A stretch of 64,000 nt of DNA from Helicobacter suis. GTDB lineage: Bacteria; Campylobacterota; Campylobacteria; Campylobacterales; Helicobacteraceae. The first letter of the stretch is position 1; the number at the start of each line of letters is the position of its first letter. Location of the stretch: NCBI RefSeq assembly GCF_902196135.1, contig NZ_CABIKE010000004.1:1-64000 (forward strand). Reading direction: 5' to 3'. The notes under the pieces are model-generated. The model did not search any database and was not told the DNA's origin. It saw only the letters and a program-made list of their open reading frames with translations. The position numbers and the translations under genes are program-made. Below are positions 48,198-57,171 of the stretch, in pieces.

Positions 48198-49210
48198 TGG
48201 GGATTTTACTAGCCATAGGGGCTTTGGCATTTTTAATTATCTTCCATGAATTTGGGCATTTTTGTATGGCGCGTCTTTGCAAGGTAAAAGTAGAGGTCTT
48301 TTCTCTAGGCTTTGGCCCTAAACTTTTTACTAAGCAATACAAAAACACCAAATACTGCCTCTGTCTTATTTTGCTAGGGGGGTATGTGGCGCTTAAACAG
48401 GAGGGAGAGGAGGGCTATTTAGCTAAAACCCCCGTTCAAAAAAGCTTGATTTTACTAGGTGGCCCCCTTTTTAATCTCTTATTAGCTGGATTAATTTATT
48501 TGGCTTTATTTCTAACTCCAAGCCCCCATCTTGCCCCTATTATAGGATCTGTTTTACCCAATATGCCCGCTAAGCAAGCCGGTCTCCAGCCCAAAGATCA
48601 AATTCTTTCTATCAATCATAAATCCATAAGAGACTGGCAGGATTTACAAAGCGCGATCCAGCAAAAAGGGTCTTTATTACTAGAAATCAAACGGCAAAAC
48701 CAAATTTTATATTTACACGCCCTCCCAAAAGAACAAAAGAGTTTTAACGCCTTTAAAGAACAAATTTTAATTAAAATGTTAGGCATCACGCCCTCTAGAC
48801 AAATTGTTCTAATCTCCTACCCTCCCTTAGAAGCTCTGAGCCGTGCTTATAAACAAGTACAAGAGATGATAATCCTCACGCTTAAGGGATTAGAAAAATT
48901 ATTAATAGGGGCTTTACCCCTTTCAGAAGTTAATTCGGTTGTAGGGATTGTAGATTTTTTAGCCACACAAAGCCAGCTACAAACTTGGGCTTTAAGTGTG
49001 GCTTTTGTCTCTATTAATTTAGGCTTACTTAATCTCTTCCCTATCCCGCTTTTAGACGGCGGACAACTCTTTTTACTCTGGCTAGAAACTTTAATCCAAC
49101 GCAAAATTAGTCCGCAGACAATGCAGATTCTTAACGCGCTAGGCCTTGCTTTTTTACTCTCTCTTATGGGGCTTGGATTATTTAACGATTTTACGCGTCC
49201 CAAGTTTTAA
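48197..49210 (+). CDS. rseP: Site-2 membrane metalloprotease RseP
   Basis: Intramembrane zinc protease for regulated proteolysis and signal-peptide remnant cleavage. 337 aa; H-E-x-x-H motif HEFGH at 17-21 in the first TM, a PDZ domain around 105-180 (GLQPKDQILSINHKSI), and the second metal-ligand motif LLDGGQLF near 285. The start is GTG at 48197. Overlaps the convergent maf gene by 20 bp. Confidence 0.95.
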   Translation: MGILLAIGALAFLIIFHEFGHFCMARLCKVKVEVFSLGFGPKLFTKQYKNTKYCLCLILLGGYVALKQEGEEGYLAKTPVQKSLILLGGPLFNLLLAGLIYLALFLTPSPHLAPIIGSVLPNMPAKQAGLQPKDQILSINHKSIRDWQDLQSAIQQKGSLLLEIKRQNQILYLHALPKEQKSFNAFKEQILIKMLGITPSRQIVLISYPPLEALSRAYKQVQEMIILTLKGLEKLLIGALPLSEVNSVVGIVDFLATQSQLQTWALSVAFVSINLGLLNLFPIPLLDGGQLFLLWLETLIQRKISPQTMQILNALGLAFLLSLMGLGLFNDFTRPKF

Positions 49211-51089
49211 GCGCCTGCTCTACGACCTCCATGACGCAGGTAATGCCCCCTGCTAAACTAAAAAGCCAGTATTTATGCGCATAAATCCAATCTAGTTGTT
49301 TAGCCTGTAAACTCTCTTTATCTAAAGCGGGTTTAGCCACGATTTTAGCGATGTCTAATTCTTGGTGGAAAATATAAGATTGGATCGCATCATTAAAACA
49401 ATGGCTAAATCTAGGGTCTTCAAAAATATCTTTTAAATCATTGATTTTTTGGCTTAGCTCTTCTAAATGCTCTTTTTGTAACTGATCTAATTGCCCCCTA
49501 GCATGCAAACTTTCTACTTCCTCTAAAAACGCAGCCACCTCCAAAAAAAGCCCCTCAATCTTTTCCTTACACTCTTTGGTGTAGGCGATAAGATTAAAGC
49601 AGGTTTGTTTGGCTTTTTGTAAATTGTAGTGATATTGTTCTTTTGTAGGGTAGGGTAAAAGAAGGGGGGGTTTAGGGGTGAGAGATTTAAGATCGGCCTT
49701 GATTTTTGCAACACTTTCTAAAAAACTTAGCTCTTTTGTGCCGTGTATGCGCGCCCCTCCCTCTGTGGCGTTGATCACTTCTAAATTATAAGGCGTGTGG
49801 AAGATATCCTTTTCAAAGAAATCTAAAAAGAGTTTCCAAATTTTGGTGGTTTCTACTTCCCCTTTTCCTCCATAGCCTTCTATAAAAATTTTATCCTCTA
49901 TTTTAGGTTTGATCTCTGTATTACCATAGAGCGCTCCACTGGCATGGCTATGCCCGCTTTTAGAAAAACTTAAATCCTGTCCAATAAAAATACAGCGCGT
50001 AAATCGCGCATGTACCACCAACTCATAAGCCATATTGGCCGCACTCATTCCAATGCCAAGATAGCCATAATCATGCAAACCAAATAAGCTAGTATAACCA
50101 AAAGGGCGTAGGCTAAATTGTTTAACCCCTTTTGTAATGGCTTGGGGCAATATGGGGTGTACAACAGAGGTGAGTACAAAAATCACGCCTTCTTGGGCTT
50201 CTTTGGGGGTGTCTGTGTAAAATTTTGCTGTAGCTTCTACGCGCTCTAAAGAAAAAACAAGATCGGGCTTAATGCCATAAGCGTTTAGAATGGGAAAAGA
50301 GGCATCTATACAAAAAAGAGTAGCATAGGGGGCTATTTCTTTTAAAAGGGGGAGTTGTTTATTTAAACTAGGGCCTGTAGAGATAATAATAGCGGTGTTA
50401 TGTGTAAGATTGCGCTCTTGCAGAGCAGCAACTAGACTTAGTAAGGTTGGGCTTTTAAGTACTAAGGGGAGATTTTGCACATGGTTTTTAATCCCGATAA
50501 TGGCATCTCTGGCATCATTGCCCACACTTAAAACCGCATTTTCTAAGGCTTTAATTAAATCTTGGTTAATGCGCTCAATTTCTGTAAAGTAGCGCTCATA
50601 GTAAGCATTAAATACAATTAATTCGTAAAGTTTGGTATAAATACGCGCCTTTTTATCCATGTTAAAAAGCGAGGCAAGCATTTGATAAGAACAAGCTTGG
50701 CTATGCAAAAAAATAATGCGATCGTTTTGCATTTCTTGACTAAAATCAAGTAGGTTAAAAATGATAAAAAGAATTTCAATTTCAGGCTCAATCACTACAA
50801 TACGGCTAATAGAATCTAAACCTAAAAGCAGGCGATACAGCATTCCATTACCCGCCCCATAAAAATAAAGATAGGGAATGGGGCTTATGCGTTTGAATTT
50901 TTCTAAGTTTTCCTCTAGGGGTTTGTGGGTAAACAGGGGAGTGTTAGTGCGGATATCTAAAATATTAAAGTCCTCTTTTTGCATGAAGACTTCGTATTTG
51001 AAATTAGCCTTAATCTGTAAAAGATCTGAGGCTAAAAGGGGGTCTTTATGTTTTAAAACCTCTAAATTTTGCTCATAAATAGATGCCAT
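49191..51089 (-). CDS. DUF115 motility-associated factor (Maf-type)
   Basis: 632 aa cytosolic protein of the MAF_flag10/DUF115 (MptE-like Rossmann) family. The central part reads AIIISTGPSLNKQLPLLKEI near 232 and CIFIGQDLSFSKSGHSHA near 390, characteristic for the family. In Campylobacterota such proteins transfer nonulosonic (pseudaminic) acid to flagellin or otherwise affect flagellar glycosylation. The gene lies 13 bp behind flaB, so modification of this flagellin is the natural inference. AAGGGGG site before ATG. Confidence 0.85.
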   Translation of the reverse strand: MASIYEQNLEVLKHKDPLLASDLLQIKANFKYEVFMQKEDFNILDIRTNTPLFTHKPLEENLEKFKRISPIPYLYFYGAGNGMLYRLLLGLDSISRIVVIEPEIEILFIIFNLLDFSQEMQNDRIIFLHSQACSYQMLASLFNMDKKARIYTKLYELIVFNAYYERYFTEIERINQDLIKALENAVLSVGNDARDAIIGIKNHVQNLPLVLKSPTLLSLVAALQERNLTHNTAIIISTGPSLNKQLPLLKEIAPYATLFCIDASFPILNAYGIKPDLVFSLERVEATAKFYTDTPKEAQEGVIFVLTSVVHPILPQAITKGVKQFSLRPFGYTSLFGLHDYGYLGIGMSAANMAYELVVHARFTRCIFIGQDLSFSKSGHSHASGALYGNTEIKPKIEDKIFIEGYGGKGEVETTKIWKLFLDFFEKDIFHTPYNLEVINATEGGARIHGTKELSFLESVAKIKADLKSLTPKPPLLLPYPTKEQYHYNLQKAKQTCFNLIAYTKECKEKIEGLFLEVAAFLEEVESLHARGQLDQLQKEHLEELSQKINDLKDIFEDPRFSHCFNDAIQSYIFHQELDIAKIVAKPALDKESLQAKQLDWIYAHKYWLFSLAGGITCVMEVVEQALKTWDA

Positions 51090-51102
51090 GCCCCCTTAAA
51101 AC

Positions 51103-52647
51103 CTACTGCAAGAGTCGTAACACATTTTGTTGTACCGCATTGGCTTGTGCCATAGCAAAGCTCCCACTTTGGGCTAAAATGTTGTATTTAGAGAAGGTTG
51201 CACTTTCTTCTGCAAAGTCTACATCTCTAATTTGTGATTCGGCTGCCTTGACATTGACCTGAGTTACAGAGATGTTATTAATCGTAGTAACTAACTCCAT
51301 TTGCACCGAACCTAAATCTGATCGGATTTTATCTAGTTGTGTGCGCGCACTCTCAGCCATATCCATAACCACCATCGCCCCGCGCAAACTTGTAACCCCC
51401 GCGCCAATGCCCTTAAAATTAAGATGAGCCTGCGCGGCATTGGCATTTCCCCCGCTAGCACTAGCCACATTGGCATCAAAAACCCCGCGAATAGCCCGTA
51501 GATTGACTGAATACTCCGCTATGCCTTGTGCTGAGTGTAGCCCAATATGGCTATAGTTAATGCCACTAATAACGATGTCTCGAGCATCTTGCTTGACTAA
51601 AGTCAAACGGCCAATAATAGCATGGGCATTTCCCGAAATCCCTACAAAATTCCCGCCCCCAAAAACTTTCCCGGAGGCACTAATTGCATGCACAGAAATA
51701 GCCCGCCCGTCAGTAGATTTTAAATTAATACGGCCTGATATATCTATATAGGCCTCTACCCCTGTGCGCTCTTTAACCGAATTGATCGCATTGATAAGCC
51801 GCCCATCGCGATCGTTGCGTTTAACATCATTGATATTACCTATCATCACCCCATTAATAGTAAGCCCTTTAACCGTGCCTGATTGTACCGGTTTTCCGCC
51901 CGTTCCTATTACCGTAGCTGTAGCGCGTACCCCTAGGGTGTTAGAATTTTTATTAATAACCTCTACTAAAGCCCCAAGACCCGTACCCGCACTGGTAGAA
52001 ATCTTGACTGATTCAAGCTTAAAATCATTGACAGCATTAGCTTGTCTAAAATTTAAAGTTACCTCTTGCAAATTTTTTGCCCCAGCACTAACCTCCATGC
52101 CGCCCCTATCTATCGCTGAGGTCTCAAAGCGCACATGCCCTATTTTATCCGATCCAGTAGGGCCAATAGAGGCCTTAATCGTTGTATTAGAATAAGCCCC
52201 GATCTGAAACTCTTTATTAGAGAAACTGCCTGCCAAAAGCTGCTGGCCATTAAAACTAGTGGTGTCAGCGATATTATCTAGTTCCTCTAAAAGCCGTAAA
52301 ATATCACTCTGCAACGCTTTTCTAGTCTCAGCTGTTTGGCCATCTTGGGCGGCTTGGACGGCTTTTGTTTTAACCGTATCCAAAATTTTAATCTGCTCAT
52401 CCATTGCCTTATCTGCTGTTTGGACTATCCCAATGGCATCGTTGGCGTTTTTAATGGCCTGCCCTAAGCTTGCGCTTTGGCTACGCAAACTATCCGCAAT
52501 GGCCATTCCTGAAGCGTCATCTGCTGCCTTGTTAATGCGCAAACCCGAGCTTAATTTTTCTAAAGAGCTAGCAAGGTCTCTATTGTTGCGTACGCCTATA
52601 GTGTGGGCGTTTAAAGCCGCGACATTGGTGTTGATTCGAAAACTCAT
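51103..52647 (-). CDS. flaB: Flagellin FlaB
   Basis: Structural subunit of the flagellar filament, 514 aa, the exact length of H. pylori FlaB. D0/D1 ends are conserved ([18 protein letters not shown] at the N-terminus; [14 protein letters not shown] at the C-terminus), with variable D2/D3 between about 180 and 400. FlaB is the minor, hook-proximal flagellin in Helicobacter and is controlled by RpoN. A sigma-54 promoter is readable upstream (52683-52698). AAGGA site before ATG. Confidence 0.96.
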   Translation of the reverse strand: MSFRINTNVAALNAHTIGVRNNRDLASSLEKLSSGLRINKAADDASGMAIADSLRSQSASLGQAIKNANDAIGIVQTADKAMDEQIKILDTVKTKAVQAAQDGQTAETRKALQSDILRLLEELDNIADTTSFNGQQLLAGSFSNKEFQIGAYSNTTIKASIGPTGSDKIGHVRFETSAIDRGGMEVSAGAKNLQEVTLNFRQANAVNDFKLESVKISTSAGTGLGALVEVINKNSNTLGVRATATVIGTGGKPVQSGTVKGLTINGVMIGNINDVKRNDRDGRLINAINSVKERTGVEAYIDISGRINLKSTDGRAISVHAISASGKVFGGGNFVGISGNAHAIIGRLTLVKQDARDIVISGINYSHIGLHSAQGIAEYSVNLRAIRGVFDANVASASGGNANAAQAHLNFKGIGAGVTSLRGAMVVMDMAESARTQLDKIRSDLGSVQMELVTTINNISVTQVNVKAAESQIRDVDFAEESATFSKYNILAQSGSFAMAQANAVQQNVLRLLQ

Positions 52648-52682
52648 CTTTGCATCCTTTGCTAATTATGATACGCACACCA

Positions 52683-52698
52683 AGCAAGGGCTGTTCCA
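52683..52698 (-). promoter_or_regulatory. Sigma-54 (RpoN) promoter of flaB
   Basis: On the minus strand TGGAAC-AGCCC-TTGCT; the essential GG and GC are 10 bases apart. It lies 36 bp upstream of the flaB ATG, placing the start site about 25 bp before it. It agrees with the known RpoN control of flaB in H. pylori. Confidence 0.85.
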
Positions 52699-52732
52699 CA
52701 ACTTGTTAACTGCAATGTCTTTTAAAATAGTT

Positions 52733-52738
52733 TATAAT
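52733..52738 (+). promoter_or_regulatory. -10 box of topA
   Basis: Perfect TATAAT 33 bp before the topA ATG in the flaB/topA divergent gap. TSS would be close to 52745. Confidence 0.65.
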
Positions 52739-52771
52739 GCCGCCCACTACTAAATCAAAAAAAGAGTTTGT

Positions 52772-55066
52772 ATGAGAAGAAAATCTGCTAAAAATCTCAT
52801 TATCGTAGAATCCCCTACAAAAGCTAAAACAATCGCGCATTTTCTTGATCCTAATTACCAAGTTATTGCTTCCAAAGGACATGTACGCGATCTAAGCAAA
52901 TATGCTATGGGGATTTATATTGAGGATGAGAAATTTTTTCCTAAATACACGGTGAGTAAAGATCATGAAGAAATTGTGAGCCAAATTTTAGATTTAGCCA
53001 AAGATGCTTCACAAATTTATATCGCTACAGATGAAGACCGCGAAGGGGAGGCCATTGGTTATCACATTGCCTACCTCATCCAAGAAAAACAAGGGGGCAC
53101 TAAAAAAACCTCTCATTCTACAAAGCAAGAAATCCTAGATTTAGAAACACAGACAAATAACCCAACAAACAACCCCATTTTTGCCCTCCCCCGCATTGTT
53201 TTCCACGAAGTTACCAAATCAGCTATTTTGCATGCCCTAGCACACCCCAAAACTTTAGACATTGATAAAATTAACGCCCAACTAGCCAGAAGACTTTTAG
53301 ATCGCATCGTGGGTTTTAGTCTAAGCTCTTTGTTAGCCCATAAAATTTCACGGGGCATGAGTGCAGGGCGCGTACAAAGCGCAGCCTTAAAAATCATTGT
53401 AGATCGCGAAAAAGAGATTCAGGCCTTTAAACCCCTCACTTATTACAATATTGAAGCTATCTTTGCTCATGGAATTGAAGCAAGTTTAGAAAGCTATCAA
53501 GGTGCTAAGATTAAAAAGCAAAGTTTATTGGATATGCAAGAGGCCTTAGAAATGGTGGCTAATTTAAAGGGGCAGGTTTATCATGTCCAAGAAATTAGCC
53601 ATAAAAATAAAACCTCTCCTACCCCGCCCCCCTTTATGACCTCAACCCTGCAACAAAGCGCCTCTACCCATTTAGGTTATAACCCTTCTAAAACTATGGG
53701 GATTGCCCAAAAGCTTTATGAGGGCGTGGCTACTCCTGATGGAATAAGCGGGGTTATTACTTATATGCGCACCGATAGTTTACACATCGCTAAAGAAGCC
53801 CAGCAAGCCGCTAGAGAATTTATCCAAAACACCTATGGTAATTCCTATTTGCCACCTACTCCTAAAAATTACACCTCTAAAAATAAAAGCGCCCAAGAAG
53901 CCCACGAAGCTATCCGCCCCACACAATTAACCTTCACCCCCAATATTGCCAAAGATTATCTCAAACCTGAGGAACATAAACTTTACACCCTCATTTACCA
54001 ACGCTTTTTAGCCTCTCAAATGAGTGATGCCATCTTTGAACAACAACAGATTTTAATTGCCTGTACACCGCTAGAGGCTGTGTTTAAAGCCAGTGGGCGT
54101 AAACTAATCTTTGATGGTTATCATAGAGTTCTTAAAGATAATAGCGAGGATAAACTTCTCCCGCCTTTAAACCTTAAAGAATCCATTGCCTTAGAAAAAA
54201 TACAAGCCCATGAATACCACACAGAACCCCCTGCTAGATATTCTGAAGCCTCTTTGATTAAAACTTTAGAAAGTTTAGGCATTGGTAGACCTAGCACTTA
54301 TGCCCCCACTATTACTCTTTTACTAAGCCGCAATTATGTAGAGCTCAAGAAAAAACAACTAACCCCCACTGAAAACGCCTTTGTCGTTGTTGGCATTTTA
54401 GAGAAGTATTTTACCAATATTGTAGATGCCACCTTTAGCGCTAGTTTAGAGGATAAATTAGATGCCATTGCCGGTAATAAAGCCTCTTGGCAACAAATGC
54501 TCATGGATTTTTACATGCCTTTTATGGAACAAATAGAAATAGGAAAAGCCCAAATTGCCTCCCAGAAAGTCAGTATCCCCACTGGAGAGTTTTGCCCAAA
54601 ATGTGGTTTGGAATTAGTACAAAGAAAAGGTAGATTTGGGGTTTTTGTTGCCTGTAGTGGTTATCCTAAGTGTAAATTTATCCAACTCACCTCTAAAGAT
54701 TCTGAAAATATAGAACCTTGTGAAAAATGCGGATCTGCTATGGTGGTTAAAAAAGGGCGTTTTGGGGAATTTCTAGCCTGTAGTAATTACCCCACCTGTA
54801 AAAATATCCGCTCACAAACCCCTAAAGAGCAGGGCTCTACTTATCCATGCCCACAGTGTCAGGGGCAGGTGGTGCAAAAAAGAAGCAAGAGGGGGGTTTT
54901 TTATGGCTGTAATAATTACCCGAAATGTACTTTTCTAACCAATTACCAGCCTATAGAAAAACCATGCCCGCAGTGTGGTTCTTTAATGGTTTTAAAAGCT
55001 TATAAGAAAAAACCAAGCCTTCATAACTGCTTAAAATGTGATTTTACAGAGCCAGCAGATGCCTAA
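52772..55066 (+). CDS. topA: DNA topoisomerase I
   Basis: Type IA topoisomerase relaxing negative supercoils; 764 aa. Toprim domain VESPTKAKTIAHFL and ATDEDREGEAIGYH near the start, active-site tyrosine in GVITYMRTDS near 331, IGRPSTYAPT near 510. C-terminal zinc-ribbon repeats: C-x2-C...C-x4-C patterns near 612, 650, 693 and a fourth near 732. Intact and full length. The radical SAM gene starts within its last codons. Confidence 0.96.
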   Translation: MRRKSAKNLIIVESPTKAKTIAHFLDPNYQVIASKGHVRDLSKYAMGIYIEDEKFFPKYTVSKDHEEIVSQILDLAKDASQIYIATDEDREGEAIGYHIAYLIQEKQGGTKKTSHSTKQEILDLETQTNNPTNNPIFALPRIVFHEVTKSAILHALAHPKTLDIDKINAQLARRLLDRIVGFSLSSLLAHKISRGMSAGRVQSAALKIIVDREKEIQAFKPLTYYNIEAIFAHGIEASLESYQGAKIKKQSLLDMQEALEMVANLKGQVYHVQEISHKNKTSPTPPPFMTSTLQQSASTHLGYNPSKTMGIAQKLYEGVATPDGISGVITYMRTDSLHIAKEAQQAAREFIQNTYGNSYLPPTPKNYTSKNKSAQEAHEAIRPTQLTFTPNIAKDYLKPEEHKLYTLIYQRFLASQMSDAIFEQQQILIACTPLEAVFKASGRKLIFDGYHRVLKDNSEDKLLPPLNLKESIALEKIQAHEYHTEPPARYSEASLIKTLESLGIGRPSTYAPTITLLLSRNYVELKKKQLTPTENAFVVVGILEKYFTNIVDATFSASLEDKLDAIAGNKASWQQMLMDFYMPFMEQIEIGKAQIASQKVSIPTGEFCPKCGLELVQRKGRFGVFVACSGYPKCKFIQLTSKDSENIEPCEKCGSAMVVKKGRFGEFLACSNYPTCKNIRSQTPKEQGSTYPCPQCQGQVVQKRSKRGVFYGCNNYPKCTFLTNYQPIEKPCPQCGSLMVLKAYKKKPSLHNCLKCDFTEPADA

Positions 55067-55970
55067 TTTAGTTTTTGGCCCTATTAAATCGCGCCGTTTT
55101 GGCTGGTCCTTAGGGATTGATGTTTCAGGAGAGGCTAAGCAGTGTAATTTTGATTGTCTTTACTGCGAACTCACGCCTAATAAACCCATGCAGACTATGC
55201 ACTCAGTCTTACCCCCAGAGGTTTTAATTTCTAAGATCAAACAAGCTTTAACCTATAAATATGATCATTTAGATGTACTCACCACAACAGCTAATGGCGA
55301 ACCCACTCTTTATCCTCATTTAGAAGAACTCATCACCGCAATAAAGCCCTTTATTCCTCGCGGTGTACAATCTTTAATCTTAAGCAATGGCGCGCGTCTT
55401 GGCAATAAAGAAGTACAAAAGGCGCTTTTGCACTATGACATCGTTAAATTTTCTTTAGATGCCATTTGGCCACAAGTTTTTAACAAAATAGATCGCCCGC
55501 ATAAAAATCTATCTTTAGAATCTATTTTAGAAGGTATTTTAGATTTTGCTAGCCAGTATCAAGGCTTTTTAGTTGCAGAGGTGCTATTAGTAGCAGGGGT
55601 TAACGATCAAGAGGCACATATTCAAGATTTAGCCACCTTTTTACAAAAAGTCCCTAACCTCGCCCGTGTGGATTTAAGCAGTATCGATCGCCCTCCAGCT
55701 TATAAAGTCCAGCCCCTAACCCCTGATCACCTACTCAAATTAGCCACTTGTTTTAAAAGATTGCCCATTAGCTTACCTAGCCGCATTCCTTTTAAAACAA
55801 CAAAATTACAAACCACCCCAAAAGCTTTTTTAGATTTACTCAAATACCGCCCCCTAAGTGTAGATGAGGCACATTATTATCTTTTACCAGTAGAGTTAAA
55901 AACTCTCTATGAACAAGGGGCAATTGTGGTTAAAAAAGTCGGGTGCGTGGATTTTTACCATTTGCCTTAG
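55059..55970 (+). CDS. Radical SAM protein
   Basis: 303 aa with the cluster motif CNFDCLYC (C-x3-C-x2-C) near 28-35, TANGEPTLYP, and a C-terminal winged-helix-like part. Homologue of an uncharacterised radical SAM protein that also follows topA in H. pylori. ATG at 55059 is chosen since the product then begins MPNLVFGPIKSRRFG, the usual family N-terminus; it overlaps topA. Substrate is unknown. Confidence 0.88.
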   Translation: MPNLVFGPIKSRRFGWSLGIDVSGEAKQCNFDCLYCELTPNKPMQTMHSVLPPEVLISKIKQALTYKYDHLDVLTTTANGEPTLYPHLEELITAIKPFIPRGVQSLILSNGARLGNKEVQKALLHYDIVKFSLDAIWPQVFNKIDRPHKNLSLESILEGILDFASQYQGFLVAEVLLVAGVNDQEAHIQDLATFLQKVPNLARVDLSSIDRPPAYKVQPLTPDHLLKLATCFKRLPISLPSRIPFKTTKLQTTPKAFLDLLKYRPLSVDEAHYYLLPVELKTLYEQGAIVVKKVGCVDFYHLP

Positions 55971-55985
55971 ATCTCTTTAGTGTGC

Positions 55986-55991
55986 TATAAT
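55986..55991 (+). promoter_or_regulatory. -10 box of napB operon
   Basis: Perfect TATAAT 34 bp before the napB ATG, just after the radical SAM stop, followed by a very strong AGGAGG ribosome site. It indicates an independent two-gene transcript. Confidence 0.65.
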
Positions 55992-56025
55992 TTTGGCGTT
56001 AAAAGCTCAATATTAGGAGGAAAAC

Positions 56026-56592
56026 ATGAAATTACGCGCCTTATGTTTAGCTGTTGTACTTACAGGTGGGCTTTATGCTAGTCCAAGCCATGAAAAAGAT
56101 ATATCCTTATTAAGCGATACACAAATTGGTTTGCGCAAAGCCCCTTTAGAGGATGAAAAAGACTTGCACTTACATGACTATAATTTCCATAAAAATCCTC
56201 CCGGAGAAAGCCAACGATTCGAACGGGCTTATGAAAATGCCCCACCCATGATCCCCCATGACACCACCGGGTTACTCCCCATTACAAAAGATAATAACCA
56301 ATGTTTGGGTTGTCATATGCCAGCTGTGGCTAAAACCGTGGGGGCAACACCTGTACCCCAATCGCATTTTTTTGATTTTAGGCATAACCGCCCCACTAGA
56401 AAGGGTAATGTGAGCGATGCGCGTTTTAACTGCACTCTTTGCCATGCTCCCCAAGCCAACGCCCAGCCTCTTGTAAAAAATAATTTCAAACCAGTTTTTA
56501 CCAATAAGTCTTTAGAGTATCGCTCCGATTTTATGAATGTGGTCAATGTCGGGGTTAAAGATTATAGCAAGCACCCCAGCCACAGACGATGA
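56026..56592 (+). CDS. napB: Periplasmic nitrate reductase cytochrome subunit NapB
   Basis: Dihaem c-type cytochrome, 188 aa, with signal peptide (about 1-18). Haem motifs C93-L-G-C96-H97 and C136-T-L-C139-H140, SHFFDFRHNRP between them (third/fourth haem ligands) match the NapB family, which passes electrons to the molybdoenzyme NapA. The rest of the nap operon is not nearby in this window. H. pylori has no Nap system, so this is another difference. Strong AGGAGG site. Its stop overlaps the next ATG (ATGA). Confidence 0.92.
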   Translation: MKLRALCLAVVLTGGLYASPSHEKDISLLSDTQIGLRKAPLEDEKDLHLHDYNFHKNPPGESQRFERAYENAPPMIPHDTTGLLPITKDNNQCLGCHMPAVAKTVGATPVPQSHFFDFRHNRPTRKGNVSDARFNCTLCHAPQANAQPLVKNNFKPVFTNKSLEYRSDFMNVVNVGVKDYSKHPSHRR

Positions 56593-57011
56593 ATTTGAAA
56601 ACTTTCCAGTGCTTAGGCGTGGCTGTATTTTTTGGGGGGTGCTGGGTGGGCGATCCTAAAGATGTTAACCCTAAACTCCCCGATGTAGATACTCTTAATG
56701 AGTGCAACGAGATGAAAAATGAGTGTGTGGGCAATAAAGATGGGGATATTCCTGTAGCACTTAAGCCTAAAAAATATGGGTCTTTCCATGATATTTTTTT
56801 AGCCGGTATCAAACTTGCCCACGGGGGTAAATTTGCTCTCTCGGCTCTACCTCCAACAGGAGCGGGTTATATTCCTTATAATCCCATGATGATGCGTCCG
56901 ATGATAAGTCCTATGGGAATGTATCCAATGGGCTATCCTATGGGAATGTATCCTTATGGCATGTATCCGATGATGGGAGGCATGCCCATGATGTATGGGC
57001 CTTGGTGGTGA
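56589..57011 (+). CDS. Putative lipoprotein with Met/Tyr/Pro/Gly-rich tail
   Basis: 140 aa; signal peptide with lipobox-like FFGGC (C18). Residues about 19-85 are hydrophilic with two further cysteines in NECNEMKNEC. From about 93 the tail is almost only M, P, Y and G, with units PMGMYPMGY and PMGMYPYGM, and ends in a tryptophan pair. Methionine-rich tails often bind Cu(I), but this is inference. Translationally coupled to napB, hence likely to be linked with periplasmic nitrate reduction or metal/redox handling. Unknown family to me. Confidence 0.78.
   Translation: MNLKTFQCLGVAVFFGGCWVGDPKDVNPKLPDVDTLNECNEMKNECVGNKDGDIPVALKPKKYGSFHDIFLAGIKLAHGGKFALSALPPTGAGYIPYNPMMMRPMISPMGMYPMGYPMGMYPYGMYPMMGGMPMMYGPWW
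56911..56953 (+). repeat. 27-bp imperfect tandem repeat in lipoprotein gene
   Basis: CTATGGGAATGTATCC occurs at 56911-56926 and 56938-56953, 27 bp (9 codons) apart; further partial copies follow. It encodes the PMGMYP units. A repeat of a codon multiple can expand or shrink without frameshift. Confidence 0.7.
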
Positions 57012-57130
57012 TTAATGGACATACTCCCCGTAGCTAAAGCTAGAGGTTGATGGGATCATCTTGCCTGCTAAGCGATCACACAGCCTCTACTCCAAGAGTG
57101 AGCCCTTACTCTGGCGATTATAACAAAACC
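57012..57130 (-). mobile_element. Remnant of IS200/IS605-family (TnpB side) right end
   Basis: Read on the minus strand, the last part contains the hairpin TAGCT-TT-AGCTA with C/G flanks (57026-57046), followed by GGAGTATGTCC, the pattern commonly seen at the right end of IS200/IS605 elements, where the TnpB guide RNA ends. A second, longer stem (57095-57112, AGAGTGAG/CTTACTCT) lies upstream. No tnpB or tnpA reading frame is present, so only the end remains. It lies in the convergent gap after the Met-rich lipoprotein and its stems may serve as a terminator. Confidence 0.5.
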
Positions 57131-57171
57131 TTTAGCATGCGCCTTAATCCGTTTGCTGAAGCTTGCTGGTT

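Noticed and set aside
51764-52753. Open plus-strand frames antisense to flaB
   Set aside because: FlaB is intact and highly typical; the antisense frames have no start signals and arise from codon bias.
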